In this document: in pieces, positions 58,411 to 64,000 of the stretch
Layout of the letters: every line of letters starts with the position of its first letter
Numbering within the stretch: position 1 is the first letter of the stretch
Source of the DNA: Polytrichum commune
Lineage: Eukaryota; Streptophyta; Polytrichopsida; Polytrichales; Polytrichaceae
DNA: 64,000 nucleotides
Assembly: GCA_950295325.1 (NCBI GenBank)
Contig: OX485804.1
Location: forward strand, 33,296,001-33,360,000
Direction of reading: 5' to 3'
Notes under the pieces: generated by a model
Database searches by the model: none
Told to the model about the DNA's origin: nothing
What the model saw: only the letters and a program-made list of their open reading frames with translations
Position numbers and translations under genes: made by a program

Positions 58411-61321
58411 AATCAAGTACATACACTAAACATACACGTGTTACTATGGGTTATGTTAGCTTAAATGTAGACACCATTCTAGGATCAATACTACACATAA
58501 TTGGGAGGGTCTATGAGATTGATTAAAGAGAATCTGCACTTGGATTGTTACAACTCTTGCCTCTTACTCTGATTTTGAAACTAGAAATGACAAATCTTTG
58601 AAATTTGCATTTGCTAACTAGATGAGACATTTCATGAACAATCGTTATACTCAAAATATATTGTGGAGTTGGAAGTGCACACAAGAGGGTTGGGTACCTT
58701 AGAGTAACTTGCAAGATCCCAATACCAAACGGAAGTTCACGAGTTGCATATTGTGGTTGTGGGGCCCTATATACGGAAACGAAAGTTTCTTAAGTTTATT
58801 CTCTAGGTACATCCCCCCAATTTTCTCAAACATGTAATTGATTTCAAGCTTGAATTGGTGGGCCAGTCCACAACATGTATGCAAGTGGATGTGGCCATGG
58901 CATTGGTGTCCAAATGAGTCTTCTGTCTAGCATAGCTACATTGATATGTGGAATATGTTGACCCACACTAATTTAATTGAAATTCCACACTAGTTGGAAT
59001 ATGTAATGCCTTAGTGACAAAAATACATGAAATGCTTTGTTATTGTGGTTGCTATATGGATAAATAAGCAAAGTTATGACTTTTTTCGATTTGGTTTTGA
59101 TGCAAGGTAATTGATAAGTGACTTATAAAGGTTAAGATGGTAATACCTTGTATAGATAAGTTTACACGTGGGTCCAAAATTGGGGAAAACTCCCAGATCG
59201 AGTTTCACATGGGTTGAGCATGAAAGGTTTAACTCTGCGAATTGAGTCTTGAATAGGATTGTGAATGGAATGAAATTAAGAAGTGGTGGTAATGCAACAT
59301 CATTCTCCTGCTGAATCTCGCTGGTCTCAATCTTGTAGTACCTTGCATGGAGTTTTACTTTTGATTACAAGGTTGGACCCAAAGATATTATGGACTTGGA
59401 GTTCTACATGGTCATGGACCCTAATGTAAAGACAACCTAAAGTTTACGCAAGTATGCTTAAGAGTTTACAACAATTCAGATGTTGTTTCCATGGTTTAAC
59501 CATTGTCTTATTGATTTTGTCAAGCCATGAATGTTTTAGGTTTGAACTAGGGACATTAGGGCATTGACATAGCTTAGGTTTTCAAGGATTCAATGCATTC
59601 ATTGAAGTTGTTCCAATATGGTGGAAGGTCTACTACTACATGGTGCTTCATGTTTTTTTGAGGCCCCTAATGCATTTTCACTACCTCCAATCTTACAACC
59701 ATTGTGGTTTGGCACATGTTGACTATACTTATCATGCACTAATTTGACAATGTACCATCTTAACCCTTTTGTGACACAATAAGAATATGATATTTGAGCA
59801 AACTAGGTCTTGAAATTACAATAATTGGAGAGTATAATACCATTGTTTCTTAGTAGGTAAGAAACAACATAGCTTGGGACGAAGAGCTTGGGAAGAGCAA
59901 TGGCCCAGTGAAAACTCCCAAAGTAATGGTCAACATGTACAATGCTTGATGCAAAAGCCACAAATTACGTCCTTTAGTTGCATTTCAATACAACTTTTAG
60001 AACTTCATCATTGGAAACTTTTGTCCTCAAATCAAAGCTCAAGGCATCCAATTGATGGTTTTCTATAGCCTCGTGTGTTCTAACCTTCCTCATTTGAGTC
60101 TCGAGGTTGTTCAAGTTTGGATATGAGTTGAGTGGAGCCTCTATGAATATACAACATATGTATATATATGAGGCTTTGGAGGTGGGACTTAAGCATGTGA
60201 TCTTGGCGAAATCTTTAAAGGTTGAAGAGGCTAAATATGGGCGTGAAGTTGCCATACTAAGGTGTTTAGGGTTACTTATTGTTATTCAAAGCTTAAAATG
60301 TCAAAACTAACCCAACTAAGATTCACTTATTTATTAATTGCATTCTTCCAATTAAAACACAAACATATGAGAAAAAAAAACAAAACTAACTGAGACAAGT
60401 GAGCTCATGAAAATGACCTAGATTCATATGTTTGTCCAAGCCCTAAACACTCATAGTTTGTTCACACTAATTGCATGTTTTCTCTTTACACTTGATGATA
60501 TGGAATCTTCATCAAACTCTTTCCATATTATTATGTGTCCAATGTCAAGACGTTAATATTGCAATACACCAAACTGTCACTATCCTCCAAAAAGTCACAT
60601 CACAATACACATCCACATTGTACAATTTCAAAATATTGTACTTATGGGCCTTACTTGGGCTCAAGGATTTGTGGTGCCTATGTAAACTTGTTCATCACGC
60701 ATGAAGGAACTATAATAAAATCAACTCCCCTACAAGGTTGAGGGCCAACTCACTTACAACTTAATCTCATCAGACTACTCGGGGGTCTATGATGCTAATT
60801 TTGGATTCACCTACTCTATTATTAGGTATCACATATGCTATAAATTAGTTCACTATATTTTCACCTTTGGAATGAATGAGTTTATGTGGATACCATGAAT
60901 CAACGGCTCCAATTCAAAACCCATTAGACTTTAAAGGTTAGAAACAAAACATCATCTTCAATCAATTGAATGACAAGTTTTCAATTTCATTCAACAAATA
61001 TTTTTCACAACCTAATTATGTATATTCTTTCATATTCTCTTATACATTAAGAAATATGTTGTAAGATGAACATATTTAGAAGAAAAAAAGTAAGGGAAAC
61101 TATTTGTCATCTCCATTCTATGGGATTTTTAAAAAAAAAAAATCAAGTTTGTTTTGAAGATGCTTAATGAAGCTCATAACGTTGCAGCGACAATCCACCC
61201 ATGTTGGATGTATTCTTTAACTTTGTGTCGAGAAATTCGCTTCATGAATTATTCATTAAGAAAGACCAAAGGTTCCACTTTTATAGCTAATCTTGAAGAA
61301 ACATAAAAGCCTTAGGGAGAA
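58411..61321. other. intergenic, nothing recognised
   Basis: AT-rich. No supportable gene, RNA or element. Confidence 0.4.
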
Positions 61322-61826
61322 TAAGGGCCACTTCACACACAAGACTGAGAGCCCATGACCACTACACTTCAAGCACTCTCATTCGTGGAAAAGGTGGAGA
61401 CGGTCCAAGTTCACTTCACACTACGCGTGAGGGACCAACGGAGTATGTGAATGCGAGATGGATGTAAAGTCTACATGGATTCCTACGTGGCATCGAAAGG
61501 ATCATGTTTCATGGTCACTTGGACTATTTTCAAAAACCACCTCTTGGAGGTAGGCCTAACACAAAACCGGGAGACCATGGCACTATGAACACTCACGACT
61601 GTTGATTTACTCTATTTTATCATGTGTGAGGACCCGCGTGAATAGAAATTCATTGAAATAGTATTTGGTTGAGGGCCCGGTCACACATGACTTCACACTA
61701 CACTTGAGGATCCGTGACCATACTACATGATTTTGGAGGTGTGTTGGGACGGCCTTTGGACACTTTCTTGTGGGCTCTCACAATTTCATGGTCACGGCTC
61801 TTGGCTCGTGTGTGAAGTGGCCCTAA
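61322..61826. mobile_element. MITE family C, full copy in inverse orientation
   Basis: Ends AGGGCCACTTCACACAC / GTGTGTGAAGTGGCCCT. The body is the reverse complement of 40558-41070 over most of its length. It lies about 280 bp upstream of RPP1. Confidence 0.7.
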
Positions 61827-62105
61827 GGGTGAAGGGTTCAAAGACCTAAGAATGGCACAGGGTAGAGGCCCAGTTACGCGCCCATGAGTGGAGATACTCT
61901 AGGAGCCGGGGACGACGTCATAGAAGCCCGTTCCAAGGGAGGAAGAGGGAACCCTAATTGCGCCGTAGGAGGGGCCTTGGTCACAAACCCTTAAACCAAT
62001 TCACAAACCCTGGGAAGCTCTTTTGGTGTCCACGCTCTTCGTCTCCGCTGCAGCGGCGTACCTCGCACATCTCCTCGCTCGCCTCCCTTCGCTTGCATTG
62101 TCACC
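61827..62105 (+). promoter_or_regulatory. RPP1 promoter and leader
   Basis: GC-richer than its surroundings. Contains ACCCTAA/ACAAACCC-type motifs near 61950 and 61983, related to the telo-box common at plant ribosomal protein genes. No clear TATA box. Confidence 0.4.
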
Positions 62106-63364
62106 ATGTCGAACGGCGAGCTTGCATGCACCTACGCCTGCCTCATCCTCCACGATGACGGCATCCCCATCACCGTATGTCCCGCTCCACACACAAACCC
62201 CTTAGGGTTTTCCTTTCCTTTTCTTGTTTTAGGGTTTCACGTGTGCTCTCGCTCGTTCTCCCTTTGCGCTGGAACTTATTTTTTTCTTCTCTTTGACTAC
62301 CGAGTATGTTTTGTCCATTTATCGGTGTGAGGACTCTCTCAGAGTTACTGTGTTTACATGAGGTATGCGAAGTTTTCAATCTATCTTACTCTCCGTTTGC
62401 ACGGGGACTCTGCTTCTGCTCTGCAATTGCCTAGGGTTCTGTGTTTTGTGTTTATTTATTTGCGTTTGGAATCTTCGAGAGCTAGTCTGTGTATGTGAGC
62501 TCTGTTCCGTTTTTGGTGTAATTTTTCTCATTAGGTTTTTGTTTTAAGCTGTTTCTTTAGAGATCGTGAACGGGCTCTCTTTGATTTGTGCAATTTTATG
62601 TTTTTGAGTGTTGTATTCATAATTAGTTGTTTTCTGTGACAGGCTGACAAGATTGCGACTTTAGTTAAAGCCGCTGGCGTCCAAGTGGAGGGCTACTGGC
62701 CTGGTCTTTTCGCCAAGTTGTGCGAGAAGAGAAGTGTAGAAGACTTGATCACCAATGTTGGAAGTGGTAAGTTTATAAAAACCTCAATGCGATGTTGGGG
62801 GTGGGATCTTCATTTGAATCATCTGTATTTTGGCGTGTTTGAGGCTCAACGTTAGAAATAAACAAGCAATCAGATGGGAATATCCTCACTAGAATCTGAG
62901 AGAGGCCACAAATTACTGTATTTTTTCTTCAAAATGTGTGCCAATCTCTAAATACGTAAACAATCACACCGGCTATTTCCTTCATTGACTGATGAATTCT
63001 AATCATCAGGAGGCGGCGGTGCCGTTTCCGTGAGTGCTGCACCCTCTGCCGGTGGTGCCGCTGCTGTCGCAGAGGCTCCCAAGGAGGAAGAGAAGAAGGT
63101 ACGCATAATAACTATTTCTTTTCTTATAAAGTGTTTTGGCAACGTTCAATCAGGAGTCACAATAGCATTTAATATCAATGCTATACATGTTAATGTCAGA
63201 AATGTGTCAGGTGGACATGGGTCTTGCGTCTTTATTGTTCCTCTTGATAAGTTAGGTGAGTTCGAATCTGGAACTGGATGGGAATTCATACAATTACATC
63301 GTGTGTGCAGGAGGAGCCAAAGGAGGAGAGCGACGATGACATGGGTTTCAGCTTGTTCGACTAG
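62106..63364 (+). CDS. RPP1: 60S acidic ribosomal protein P1, 4 exons
   Basis: Exons 62106-62174, 62643-62766, 63010-63098 and 63311-63364, all GT/AG and in phase, giving 111 residues, the normal P1 length. P1 pairs with P2 and binds P0 to form the lateral stalk of the large ribosomal subunit, recruiting elongation factors in the cytosol. The N-terminal dimerisation domain (about 1-65) reads [18 protein letters not shown], then [13 protein letters not shown], then [12 protein letters not shown]. An Ala/Gly hinge ([15 protein letters not shown]), a Lys/Glu run and the invariant tail [11 protein letters not shown] follow. The family is certain from the tail; P1 rather than P2 from the N-domain. 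The start is fixed by [11 protein letters not shown]. No sign of decay. Confidence 0.97.
62228..62237. promoter_or_regulatory. telo-box in RPP1 intron 1
   Basis: TTTAGGGTTT, the reverse of AAACCCTAAA, 54 bp into the first intron. A second TTAGGGTTTT lies near 62203. Telo-boxes near the start of ribosomal protein genes are a known plant feature linked to growth-related expression. Confidence 0.5.
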
Positions 63365-64000
63365 GGTTTCTCTCATGAGTGGAATAGGCTGTCTATGATG
63401 ATTGGACCTGTCCTGGCTGTAGCTTTTTCAATTTAGGAGTTTTAACTACAAATTAAAATATTTCTCAAGGCATCGTGTGTCAATGGGCACTTACTGGATT
63501 GAACAGCTCTCTTCTCGCTTTGATAGAGTCTGTCTTTGCCATGGTTACACACTCCAGGATGCATGTGAGTAAGAAGTGCGTCCTCCACTGCTTTCTTCGT
63601 TGCTTCAAATGCGATTCAGGTATCCGTATATCTTGTGGGGATTCTGGAGAAGAGCGCTTGTTATGAGGTTGTACCTTCGTCCGACTTCATCGAAGTGTTT
63701 CTGTTTACGATCGTTTCAGAAAGGCTTTAATATCAGGGCGGCACTTAGGCCACCTGAAGCTGCTGGACTTGCAGCTATGGATTGGCTCTGAATTGCTTAA
63801 GCAAGAATGGGGCAAGCAAGTAGTGAACCCTCACAACGTAGTTTTATGTGCTGGAAGCTGTCCCCAGAGTGCCAGTGCTGAGAAGAAACTTCTCATTGAG
63901 CTATCACTGCATGCAGTACAAGGGGATTTCATTGAAATGCAGGTTGAGAAGTGAATCAGAGCACATTTTGCACTGGAGAAGTTCTCTCTAACGCGGAAAG
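63365..64000. other. RPP1 3' UTR and downstream sequence
   Basis: A 3' UTR is likely up to a few hundred bases. A weak protein-like frame near the end (63769-63954) may belong to a neighbouring gene that continues past the window. I do not recognise it. Confidence 0.35.

Noticed and set aside
1-64000. CRISPR arrays, operons or bacterial features
   Set aside because: No regularly spaced identical repeats. Introns, poly(A) signals and plant transposons show a plant nuclear context.

Overview
The window is a stretch of nuclear DNA from a land plant with an AT-rich, transposon-filled genome. The evidence is two host genes with plant-style introns: a phi-class glutathione S-transferase (20553-22246, + strand, 4 exons) and the cytosolic 60S acidic ribosomal protein P1 (62106-63364, + strand, 4 exons). 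A third host-like gene (51832-55611, + strand, 5 exons in my model) encodes a psq/CENP-B-type DNA-binding protein that looks domesticated from a pogo transposase. The species cannot be fixed from the sequence. The intergenic style would fit a seed-free plant with a large genome, but that is a guess.

Layout. 1-2519 is GC-richer and holds an unrecognised coiled-coil gene plus coding-like remnants. 2525-11712 is a three-level nest of insertions whose boundaries can be read to the base. Element E2 (minus strand) was entered by a sister copy E1 (plus strand, 4261-9380), and E1 was entered by E3 (6645-7620, solo-LTR-like). Each has TG...CA ends and a 5-bp target duplication (TCCCA, TTTGG, CAAGT). 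E1 and E2, once their inserts are removed, are each about 4.1 kb. They share a 7-bp terminal inverted repeat and a TATA box, one long ORF of about 690 codons and a poly(A) signal, and have no long terminal repeats that I can see. E1 and E3 both landed at the same codon of that ORF, offset by one base, at the centre of an imperfect palindrome.

13378-14381 is a pogo-like deletion derivative. 15071-19607 holds two related CACTA-like units with AT-rich cores and SINE-like segments. They flank a 1.6-kb inverted-repeat-bounded segment that carries a fragment resembling the rRNA-processing factor EFG1. A 392-bp foldback element splits the second SINE between its A and B boxes. After the GST gene, 22-50 kb is mostly intergenic repeat: a decayed pogo transposase (29358-30230), several LINE 3' fragments, four MITE families, microsatellites, and long stretches where I recognise nothing. 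50.6-51.1 kb is a CpG-rich tandem duplication in front of the psq/CENP-B gene. The region between that gene and RPP1 is repeat-derived or unrecognised.

The genes do not form a pathway. The themes are nested transposition, gene-fragment capture, and a domesticated transposase DNA-binding domain lying in the same window as two decayed relatives of its presumed source family.
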